Source of the DNA: an uncultured Clostridia bacterium | Lineage (GTDB): Bacteria > Bacillota > Clostridia > Oscillospirales > Oscillospiraceae | Assembly (NCBI GenBank): GCA_946187475.1 | Contig: CAMHRJ010000005.1 | Span: 1-23,373 of the forward strand | DNA length: 23,373 nucleotides | Direction of reading: 5' to 3' | Shown here: piece by piece, positions 14,126 to 20,409 of the stretch | Position numbering within the stretch: position 1 is the stretch's first letter | Layout: the number at the start of each line of letters is the position of its first letter | Notes under the pieces: model-generated | Databases searched by the model: none | Told to the model about the DNA's origin: nothing | What the model saw: only the letters and a program-made list of their open reading frames with translations | Translations under genes and position numbers: made by a program

Positions 14126-14722
14126 TCAAAGATTCTTTCTGATATGCAGCTTATACAGTGCGAGATTCACGCCAACGTGGGTGCCCGCGCCCACCAGAAG
14201 GTACTGGGCGTAGCGCGTCCAGCTGATGCCGCTCATGGCCTTCAAAACCAGAAAGACGCCCAGCAGGGAGTCGATCTGATCCACCACGAAGAAGAGCGTT
14301 CCCGTGGCGCCCTGCTCGGTCTTGCCGGGGCGGATGTCCACCCTGCGCTTGACGAAGCTGTTCGGCAGCTCGCAGACGGCGTAGGCCAGCCCGCTGAGGA
14401 CACCGTATTTGAGATTCAATGCTGCGGAGTTTCCCCGCACCCGATAGAGCGAATGCAGCGCGTTCCAGCCCTTCCGGGCGCAGAGCTTTCCCCAGGCCAT
14501 CTGGGAGGCCGCCGTGATGCCCACCATGGACGCAAAGCCGATCCAGGTTTTGTTGTCCCCGAAGATGCGCTTGCCGTCTTTCCAGACCTTGCCGCCGTCC
14601 ATGGGGGCGCGGTGGTTTTGATACAGCGGCGTTTTCGTGAAGATCATGTTCCCCACGCCGCCCATGATCACGGGCATACCGGTAACGTAGATCTCCCGGA
14701 TTACGGAAACAGGGCGTTCCAT
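14126..14722 (-). CDS. CarS-like CDP-alcohol (CDP-archaeol type) synthase
   Basis: A 198-residue polytopic membrane protein resembling the CDP-archaeol synthase (CarS, formerly DUF46) family rather than classical CdsA. Conserved stretches are 'DGKRIFGDNKTWIGF' (49-63), 'LPNSFVKRRVDI' (119-130) and 'FVVDQIDSLLG' (145-155). The reaction is CTP plus a lipid phosphatidic acid (or archaeal analogue) to a CDP-lipid. ATG 14722 was chosen because GGAGGG precedes it; it overlaps the dgkA 3' end by 22 bases and lies 13 bases before pssA, which would use its product. Bacterial CarS-like proteins exist, so archaeal-type lipid is a hypothesis, not a conclusion. Confidence 0.8.
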   Translation of the reverse strand: MERPVSVIREIYVTGMPVIMGGVGNMIFTKTPLYQNHRAPMDGGKVWKDGKRIFGDNKTWIGFASMVGITAASQMAWGKLCARKGWNALHSLYRVRGNSAALNLKYGVLSGLAYAVCELPNSFVKRRVDIRPGKTEQGATGTLFFVVDQIDSLLGVFLVLKAMSGISWTRYAQYLLVGAGTHVGVNLALYKLHIRKNL

Positions 14723-15072
14723 ATGTAGATTCCCTCCATGATGAAGAATGCGCCGCCGGCCATCCAGACGCCCGCCGCGCCCAGATCTTTGATGATCTTG
14801 ACCTCGGGGTGGATTTCCGGGGTATAGAAGTCCATGATGTGCTCGATGGCAGTGTTGAGCATCTCGGCGGAGAACACGCTGCCGAGACAGACGATGAACA
14901 CCACGTGCTGAATCATGGACACATGACAGAGACAGTTGATGATGAAAAACGTGGTGCAGATGCACAGATAGGTGCGGAAGTTCTTTTCGGTCTTAAAGCC
15001 GTAGGCAGAGCCCACCAGCGCGTAGTAGACGCTCTCGAAAAAGCCCTTGCTCTTGGGAGGTCTTTGTTCCAT
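14701..15072 (-). CDS. dgkA: DgkA-type diacylglycerol/undecaprenol kinase
   Basis: A 123-residue small membrane kinase with three hydrophobic helices. The family signature is E70-x-x-N73-T-A-I-E77 ('EMLNTAIE'), preceded by 'TEKNFRTY' (E29, N31) and followed by 'HPEVKIIKDLGAAG'. These enzymes phosphorylate diacylglycerol (Gram-negatives) or undecaprenol (Gram-positives). Here it would feed a lipid phosphate to the CarS-like enzyme encoded next, with which it overlaps. Its ribosome site GAGGTGAAC lies in the 3' end of the antiporter gene, 3 bases of intergenic DNA separating stop and start. Confidence 0.92.
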   Translation of the reverse strand: MEQRPPKSKGFFESVYYALVGSAYGFKTEKNFRTYLCICTTFFIINCLCHVSMIQHVVFIVCLGSVFSAEMLNTAIEHIMDFYTPEIHPEVKIIKDLGAAGVWMAGGAFFIMEGIYIWNALFP

Positions 15073-15075
15073 GAT

Positions 15076-16347
15076 TCAGTTCACCTCGCCTTTCCGCAGA
15101 CTGGTAAAGATGGTGGCGTCCTTTTTCTGCTGGCTGCGCAGCCAGTAGCCCGCAATGAGGGAGGACAGCATGGTCGTGAGGATCAGAACGGTGAAGAACT
15201 CGATGCTGATGATCTTGTAGGAATAGGCCACGGTGGCCAGCACGATGCCGGGGCCGCCGCGGGCGTTCATGGTCACGGCGAAGTTGATCTTCGCCGCCGG
15301 GCGCAGATCGGTCAGCTGCAGCATCAGCAGCGTGCCCGCGCCCTCCAGACCGAAGGCGATGGTGAAGAAGATCAGGAACCGCACCAGGGAGAAGTTGTTC
15401 AGCAGGTTCAGCTGGATGCCCACCAGGGCAAAATAGATGGGGATGAAAAACGAGAACGCGAAGTTGCCCAGCGACTCCATGGCGTTCCGGATCCGCTCGT
15501 CCACGCCGGCCACGGTCTTCACCACGTATCCCACCAGGAAGGCGGCGTACATGATGTTGATGCCCACGGTGTAGAGCCCCGCGCACACCAGCAGCAGCGC
15601 CACGAAGCTGACGGAGTAGAACGTGATGGGTTTCAGGTGCTGCTCTCTGGGCTTCGTGTGGTCGGAGATCACCTTCACCACGGCGAAGAGGCCCAGCGTG
15701 ATCACCACCACGCCGATCATGTCCGGCAGCCGCAGCTCGCCCCTGGAGGCGATGCGGGTGGCGGCGTTCAGGAGGATCCAGAGCAGCAGATCCTGGAAGG
15801 TGGAGACCGTCAGCACCGTGTTGGAAAACCGGGTGTTCATGATCCCCATATCGAAGAAGATCTTGGAGATCACGGGGATGGATGTGATGGCAACGCCGAT
15901 GGTGAACACCAGTCCGAAGGAGATCTCGTTGCCCATCTCACCGATGAAGGGCTCCCGGAACATGCCGATGAACGGCAGCGCTCCCAGCATGGGCAGCACC
16001 GTCGCACCCAGAAAGACGCACCAGATCACCTTGCCGTTGGCCCGGTCCAGCTCCAGTCTGGTGTTGTACCCGGAGAGGAACATCAAAAAGATCAGACCCA
16101 GCTGGTAGAAGATGTTCAGCACCTTGCCCTCCTCGGGATAGGCCAGGAAAATGCCGCCCATCAGCTCGGGGAAGAAGTGGTACAGCAGCGTCCCGCCCAG
16201 CACCAGACCGCCGAGGATCTCACCCACGACGCGCGGCGCCTTGACCCGCTCCATCAGCGAGCCCAGCAGAAATGCGCTGCCCAATAAAAATGCCAGAGCA
16301 ATCAGGGTCGCAATGATCTCATGCTCTGACAAGGCAGGTAATGACAT
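15076..16347 (-). CDS. CPA2-family cation/proton antiporter, first gene of the lipid operon
   Basis: A 423-residue protein with about 13 membrane helices of the KefB/NhaA-like monovalent cation:proton antiporter-2 group. It shows 'VVGEILGGLVLGG' in an early helix, 'VLTVSTFQDLLLW', 'FIPIYFALVGIQLN' and 'MNARGGPGIVLA' (about 360-371), all conserved family positions. The acidic residue of 'STFQD' is the likely ion-exchange site. ATG 16347 follows AGGAG; an upstream ATG at 16392 lies within the promoter. It leads a minus-strand operon of lipid genes, so it may set the ion gradient or pH for envelope work, or simply share the promoter. Na+, K+ or Li+ specificity is unknown. Confidence 0.88.
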   Translation of the reverse strand: MSLPALSEHEIIATLIALAFLLGSAFLLGSLMERVKAPRVVGEILGGLVLGGTLLYHFFPELMGGIFLAYPEEGKVLNIFYQLGLIFLMFLSGYNTRLELDRANGKVIWCVFLGATVLPMLGALPFIGMFREPFIGEMGNEISFGLVFTIGVAITSIPVISKIFFDMGIMNTRFSNTVLTVSTFQDLLLWILLNAATRIASRGELRLPDMIGVVVITLGLFAVVKVISDHTKPREQHLKPITFYSVSFVALLLVCAGLYTVGINIMYAAFLVGYVVKTVAGVDERIRNAMESLGNFAFSFFIPIYFALVGIQLNLLNNFSLVRFLIFFTIAFGLEGAGTLLMLQLTDLRPAAKINFAVTMNARGGPGIVLATVAYSYKIISIEFFTVLILTTMLSSLIAGYWLRSQQKKDATIFTSLRKGEVN

Positions 16348-16382
16348 ATGATGGTTTCTCCTTTTCTCTTTCTCTGCTTTCC

Positions 16383-16411
16383 AATATAACATACAAACAT
16401 GTGGAAAACAA
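16383..16411 (-). promoter_or_regulatory. promoter of the eight-gene lipid operon
   Basis: On the minus strand TTGTTT (16406-16411) and TATATT (16383-16388) are separated by 17 bases, 36 bases before ATG 16347. No further promoter is obvious within the overlapping genes, so the eight genes probably share one transcript. Confidence 0.6.
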
Positions 16412-16491
16412 GGCTTTTCGACGGGTTCGATCTCACCATTGCCGCGTGCAAAACCCCCGGCGTGTCATGGCGCGCCGGACTCGGAAAGAAA

Positions 16492-16520
16492 TCGCCGATT
16501 CTTCCGTTTCATGGTATGAT
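16492..16520 (+). promoter_or_regulatory. promoter-like unit P2
   Basis: TCGCCG and TATGAT (16515-16520) have a 17-base spacer. The sequence around it (GAAAGAAAT...CTTCCGTTT...CAGACA) closely matches P1 at 5914-5955. It faces the MITE and then the terminator at 16724, so its own downstream gene is missing; the -35 box is poor and it may be inactive. Confidence 0.35.
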
Positions 16521-16545
16521 GCAGACAAATTGGGAGTTTATAAAC

Positions 16546-16680
16546 CAGTGTGGAGTTAGGAGTTTGGAGTTAGGAGTTTAAAAGTGTTTGCTTCGCAAAC
16601 GATTGAAAAAGCGCATTTTTGAATGATCGCCGCAGGCGATTCCTTTAAACTCCACACTCCACTCTTCACACTCCACACTG
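16546..16680. mobile_element. 135-bp MITE with perfect 11-bp terminal inverted repeats
   Basis: It is bounded by CAGTGTGGAGT and ACTCCACACTG. Subterminal sequence repeats the GGAGTTAGGAGTTT motif, with TTTAAACTCC on the other side. Inside are two small hairpins, GTTTGC-TTC-GCAAAC and ATCGCC-GCA-GGCGAT. There is no coding capacity, so a full-length transposase elsewhere would be needed. It splits an intergenic repeat unit between AATTGGGAGTTTATAAAC and TAAATTCCAGTTTATCGAG. Confidence 0.75.
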
Positions 16681-16723
16681 CTCGCTAAATTCCAGTTTAT
16701 CGAGATCAATTATAGCCATCTTT

Positions 16724-16757
16724 CCCTCGAAGGCTTTTGCCTCCGGGGGCTTTTCTT
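16724..16757 (+). terminator. degraded repeat-family terminator before the M42 gene
   Basis: CCCTCGAAGGC and GCCTCCGGGGG pair with one wobble and one mismatch, followed by CTTTTCTTTG. It is the third member of the hairpin family at 5794 and 6186. Confidence 0.6.
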
Positions 16758-16766
16758 TGCCGGAAA

Positions 16767-16795
16767 TTGCCTCAGTGCTTCTTTTGTGGTACAAT
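16767..16795 (+). promoter_or_regulatory. promoter of the M42 peptidase gene
   Basis: TTGCCT and TACAAT (16790-16795) have a 17-base spacer, 34 bases before ATG 16830. It follows the terminator directly, as does the promoter at 6231. Confidence 0.7.
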
Positions 16796-16829
16796 GGCAG
16801 TAATCCGCCAGAACAAAGGAGAAAAAACC

Positions 16830-17861
16830 ATGGAATTTGATGCAAAAGGCTGTCTCAGCCTCTTTGAGCGCCTCCTGGCCGCCGACAGCACCACCGGCCA
16901 GTATGATGCCGTACAGAAGGTGGTCACCGACCTGCTGGACGAATGGGGCATAGCCTATGATCTCGTGCATAAGGGCGGCGTCATCGCCCGCCTGGGCGAG
17001 GGCGGCGACCCCGTCGCCCTCACGGCGCATCTGGACGATATCGGCCTCATGGTCCGCCATGTGAACGCCGACGGTACGCTGAACGTTTGCCCCGTGGGCG
17101 GACTCTATCCCTTTTACTGCGTGGGGGAGAATGTGCGTGTGCACACCCGCGCCGGCAAGGTCTTCACCGGCTCCGTCTGCCGCACGCCCAACTCGATCCA
17201 CGTCACGGAGGAGGAGCTGCGCGATACGCCGGGCGATTTTCGCAAGAACGTCTGCGTGGTGCTGGATGAGGCGGTTTCCTCGGCGGAGGAGACCCGCGCT
17301 CTCGGCGTCGAAACCGGGGACATCATCGCGCTGGAGCCGCGCTTTCATTTCTCAAATGGCTACATCAAGAGCCGCTTCGTGGACGACAAGGCCAGCGCCG
17401 CTGTGCTCCTGCAGGCGATGCATGCCCTGCAGCAGCAAAACAGCCTGAACCGGAAGGTCTACTTCTACTTTGCCGTCTATGAGGAGATCGGCCACGGCAC
17501 CACCGTCCTGCCCGCAGACGTGAAGGACATGATCGCGGTGGACATCGCGCCCACGGGCCCGGACCAGAACTCGGACGAGCGCAAGGTCTCCATCTTCGCC
17601 AAGGATTCGCGGTTCCCCTATCACTGGGGCCTCACAAACGAGCTGCGCGCGGCGGCCATCGACGCCGGCGTCGATTATGTGATGGATATCTTCACCCCGC
17701 ACTACGGCACGGACTGCGACGGCAGCATCCTCGCCGGTCATGACATCCGCCACGCGGCCATCGGCCCCGGCACCCTGAACAGCCACGGCTATGAGCGTAC
17801 CCACATCGATGGGCTGAAGAACACCTACGATCTTCTGATGGCCTATCTCCATCGGGAATGA
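16830..17861 (+). CDS. M42-family metallo-aminopeptidase/endoglucanase-like
   Basis: A 343-residue cytosolic enzyme of peptidase family M42 (glutamyl aminopeptidase/TET-like, usually a large self-compartmentalised complex with two metal ions). Family ligands are visible: H67 and D69 ('TAHLDDIG'), D185 ('RFVDDKAS', the bridging Asp), the catalytic E218-E219 ('YEEIGHG'), D238 ('VDIAP') and H319 ('NSHGYERTH'). It trims N-terminal residues from short peptides, the likely role in a peptide-fermenting clostridium. ATG 16830 follows AAAGGAG; the longer frame to 16737 crosses the promoter. The Vat-like gene follows after 28 bases and may be cotranscribed. Confidence 0.92.
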   Translation: MEFDAKGCLSLFERLLAADSTTGQYDAVQKVVTDLLDEWGIAYDLVHKGGVIARLGEGGDPVALTAHLDDIGLMVRHVNADGTLNVCPVGGLYPFYCVGENVRVHTRAGKVFTGSVCRTPNSIHVTEEELRDTPGDFRKNVCVVLDEAVSSAEETRALGVETGDIIALEPRFHFSNGYIKSRFVDDKASAAVLLQAMHALQQQNSLNRKVYFYFAVYEEIGHGTTVLPADVKDMIAVDIAPTGPDQNSDERKVSIFAKDSRFPYHWGLTNELRAAAIDAGVDYVMDIFTPHYGTDCDGSILAGHDIRHAAIGPGTLNSHGYERTHIDGLKNTYDLLMAYLHRE

Positions 17862-17889
17862 CACATAATTACGCCCTGAGGGAATTGAT

Positions 17890-18837
17890 ATGAAAGACGG
17901 AAAAGCTCCAAATCCAAACAATGTCCATCCGATCGCCGGATATGAGAAAGAGATCTACGTCAAGCCCACGATCACGAACCCCAATCTCATCGTCGGCGAT
18001 TTTACCTACATCGCGGATTCTGACTTTGAGCGCCATGTGACACACCATTACGAATGGCTTGGCGACAAGCTCATCATCGGCAAGTTCTGCCAGATCGCCG
18101 CAGGCGTGGAATTTGTCATGAACGGCGCAAATCACCAGATGAACGCGGTGTCTACCTTCCCGTTCTACACCCTGGAGGGCTGGGACATGGAGCCGCCTGC
18201 TTCGACCGACCTGCCGTTCAAGGGTGATACGGTGATCGGCAACGACGTGTGGATCGGTCAGAACGCGGTGATCCTGCCCGGCGTTCACATCGGCGACGGC
18301 GCGATCATCGGTGCCAACAGCGTGGTAGGCCGTGATGTCGCGCCCTATACCATCGTGGCTGGAAATCCGGCGAAAGAACTGCGGAAACGCTTTGATGAGG
18401 ATCTGATCGACCTGCTGCTCCACTTCAAGTGGTGGGATAAGAGCATCGATGAGATCAACAGTCTGATCCCGCTGCTCACCTGCAGCGATTTGGAGAAGGT
18501 CAGAAAAGAGCTTTCGGCAAGACTCTCAATTCGGAGAGCAGGCCTGGACCAAGCGTGCAGAGATCTGGAGCGGATCCTTGAGGATCTTTCAAGCGGCAAA
18601 GAGACCGTCGAAATCGCAGATCCATACTACACGCGGGAGAATGTACTGGAATATCTCCGAGATTTTTTGCAAGTGTTAAAGACCCTGGATGCGCAGATCG
18701 CGGAGCAGGGGAACACAGAGGAACTGTTGAGCATCGTTCAGGAGAGGGCTTCGGACCTGTGGGTGTTCCAGCTCAGCTTCACGATCAAGAGCCTGCAGAG
18801 CGTGATTGACGAACTGCGGCGTTATCCGGAAAGATGA
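17890..18837 (+). CDS. Vat/CatB-like hexapeptide acetyltransferase with long helical tail
   Basis: A 315-residue protein. Residues about 20-205 are a left-handed beta-helix xenobiotic acetyltransferase: hexapeptide repeats ('VIGNDVWIGQNAVILPGVHIG'-like), the catalytic His in 'MNGANHQM' (H82) and 'GNPAKELRKRF' at the end of the helix. Relatives include streptogramin A acetyltransferases (Vat) and CatB chloramphenicol acetyltransferases, about 210 residues long. Here an extra ~110 residues of charged helix follow ('LDQACRDLERILEDL', 'LQVLKTLDAQIAEQ'), a tail not usual for Vat. Resistance is possible but unproven; many housekeeping members exist. GAGGGA precedes ATG 17890. Confidence 0.85.
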   Translation: MKDGKAPNPNNVHPIAGYEKEIYVKPTITNPNLIVGDFTYIADSDFERHVTHHYEWLGDKLIIGKFCQIAAGVEFVMNGANHQMNAVSTFPFYTLEGWDMEPPASTDLPFKGDTVIGNDVWIGQNAVILPGVHIGDGAIIGANSVVGRDVAPYTIVAGNPAKELRKRFDEDLIDLLLHFKWWDKSIDEINSLIPLLTCSDLEKVRKELSARLSIRRAGLDQACRDLERILEDLSSGKETVEIADPYYTRENVLEYLRDFLQVLKTLDAQIAEQGNTEELLSIVQERASDLWVFQLSFTIKSLQSVIDELRRYPER

Positions 18838-19028
18838 ATAGAAAAACAACGATGAAAATGATTCCGCTGGCGAAACAGAGCAAGAAAAAGCAAAAGCAGT
18901 ACCACGCGCAGAAGCGAAAAACCTGGGACGGCATCTCTCCGGTCACGCGCGTCGTAGCGGACAAGAAGAAATATGACCGCAATCGGGAAAAGCAGGCCGC
19001 CCGGCGTGCAGACCGGGAGAAGGAGTGA
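18834..19028 (+). CDS. 64-aa basic conserved small protein
   Basis: The gene overlaps the acetyltransferase stop by 4 bases (ATGA), so it is translationally coupled. The 64 residues are dominated by Lys, Arg and Gln ('KQSKKKQKQYHAQKRKT') around a conserved-looking 'WDGISPVTRVVADKKKYDRNR'. Similar small 'SPVTR...YDRKK' proteins occur in clostridia; I know no function. The high positive charge suggests nucleic acid or ribosome binding, but that is inference. Confidence 0.65.
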   Translation: MNRKTTMKMIPLAKQSKKKQKQYHAQKRKTWDGISPVTRVVADKKKYDRNREKQAARRADREKE

Positions 19029-19035
19029 AGCGCCC

Positions 19036-19225
19036 ATGAAGATCTTGGTTTTGAAAAGCAGCGGCAACCGGAACGGTTCGTCGAACACCCTGGCGGATGC
19101 GTTTATCCGCGGCGCGAAGGAGAGCGGCCATACGATCACGGAGTATGACGTGTTCCGCGCGGACATCCACCCCTGCACCGGATAACTCTGCTGGACTGAA
19201 TCTTCAAGGGGAAGTGTGAGAAACC
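19036..19225 (+). pseudogene. truncated flavodoxin/NADPH-dependent FMN reductase
   Basis: The ORF encodes the N-terminal 49 residues of a flavodoxin-like reductase: the FMN phosphate loop 'LKSSGNRNGSSNTLADAF' and 'DIHPCTG', then a TAA stop (19183-19185). Beyond the stop, in the same frame, 'LCWTESSRGSV' continues the family pattern CTGC..CW...G.C, so the stop replaces a residue next to the conserved Cys. The remnant ends where the DUF362 start codon begins. A normal protein would be about 180-200 residues. AGGAG precedes ATG 19036, so a 49-aa peptide may still be made. Confidence 0.75.
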
Positions 19226-20323
19226 ATGGCGAACATCTATGAAATCTACGGTACCGACGCCCACAGCATGACCGTGTCGCTCATGCAGGCGGCACAGGTC
19301 TCCAGGCTGATTCCGCCCGGCGCGTCCATTGCGCTCAAGCCGAATCTGGTGCTCTCCGGCACCCCGGACACCGGCGCCACCACGCACCCCGGCGTGCTCT
19401 CCGGCTGTATCGAATATCTGCAGCAGGCGGGCTTTCGGGACATCAGCGTCATCGAGAGCTCCTGGGTCGGGGACAACACCCTGCGCGCCATGAAGGTCTG
19501 CGGCTATGACAAGGTGTGCGAAAGATATGGCGTCCCGTTTTATGATCTCAAGAAAGATCAGACCCGCACCGTTCCGACGGCCCTGCGTCCCATGGAGATC
19601 GCCTGCAGGGCCCTGGACGCGGACTTTCTCATCGATCTGCCGGTGCTGAAGGGCCATTGCCAGACGGTGATGACCTGCGCGCTGAAGAATCTGAAGGGCT
19701 GCCTCCCGGACCGGGAGAAGCGCCGGTTCCATTCCGACGGGCTGATCGAGCCCATTGCAGCCCTGGGCGCGGTGCTGAAGCCCGCGCTGGTGATCGTGGA
19801 CAGCATCTGCGGCGACCTGAACTTTGAAGAGGGCGGCAATCCCGTCCAGACCAACCGCATGCTGCTGGGCACCGACCCGGTGCAGATGGACGCATACGGC
19901 TGCAGGCTCATGGGCCACCGGCTGGAGGACGTGCCGTATATCCAGCTTGCCGAGCAGTGGGGCGCCGGCAGCACGCAGATCCGGGCGGATGATCTCATCA
20001 CCCTGAACGAGCCGACGAAGGGCGCGGAATACCCGGCGGCGTCGGGACTGGTGAAGCGCCTCACCCGCGGTGTGCAGGCAGAGAGCGCCTGCTCGGCCTG
20101 CTATGCGGCGCTGGTGCGCGCGCTGTATCTGGCCCAGCAGGAGGGCCTTCGGGTCCCGGACCAGATCGTGATCGGCCAGAAGTGGAAAGGCAAGGGCAGC
20201 TCCGCTCTGGGCGTCGGGAACTGCTGTTCCGGCACAGCGGACTGCGTCAGGGGCTGCCCGCCGACCCCGGAGGCGATCCTGGCCAGATTCCGAGACCGCC
20301 CGGCTTCCCGGGAGAAAGCATGA
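19226..20323 (+). CDS. DUF362-domain protein
   Basis: A 365-residue protein matching the DUF362 family: 'ALKPNLVLSG', 'ATTHPGVLSG', 'VIESSWVGDNT', 'FLIDLPVLKGHCQTVMTCALKNLKGCLP' and 'LLGTDPVQMDAYG'. The C-terminal part carries clustered cysteines ('ACSACYAAL' and 'GNCCSGTADCVRGCPPTPE'), which could bind a metal or Fe-S cluster, though no classic CxxCxxCxxxC ferredoxin motif is present. Function of the family is unknown; many relatives are linked to electron transfer. The degraded flavodoxin-like gene directly upstream fits a former redox pair. It is followed by a terminator at 20337. Confidence 0.85.
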   Translation: MANIYEIYGTDAHSMTVSLMQAAQVSRLIPPGASIALKPNLVLSGTPDTGATTHPGVLSGCIEYLQQAGFRDISVIESSWVGDNTLRAMKVCGYDKVCERYGVPFYDLKKDQTRTVPTALRPMEIACRALDADFLIDLPVLKGHCQTVMTCALKNLKGCLPDREKRRFHSDGLIEPIAALGAVLKPALVIVDSICGDLNFEEGGNPVQTNRMLLGTDPVQMDAYGCRLMGHRLEDVPYIQLAEQWGAGSTQIRADDLITLNEPTKGAEYPAASGLVKRLTRGVQAESACSACYAALVRALYLAQQEGLRVPDQIVIGQKWKGKGSSALGVGNCCSGTADCVRGCPPTPEAILARFRDRPASREKA

Positions 20324-20336
20324 ACCTGAAAACAAA

Positions 20337-20366
20337 CTTCCCCGGACGCATCGGCGTCCGGGGAAG
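20337..20366. terminator. hairpin between the DUF362 and MBOAT genes
   Basis: CTTCCCCGGACGC, loop ATCG, GCGTCCGGGGAAG: a 13-bp perfect stem located between the convergent genes. There is a weak A-rich run on the left and no T-run on the right, so it works best for the minus-strand MBOAT transcript. Confidence 0.7.
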
Positions 20367-20409
20367 CTGCATATGAGAATCCGAATACAGAACACCGAGG
20401 GATTCGGGC

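Noticed and set aside
14809..16287. 492-aa plus-strand open frame opposite the antiporter
   Set aside because: It has the same His/Asp/Gln-rich shadow composition, and the opposite strand encodes a clear membrane transporter.
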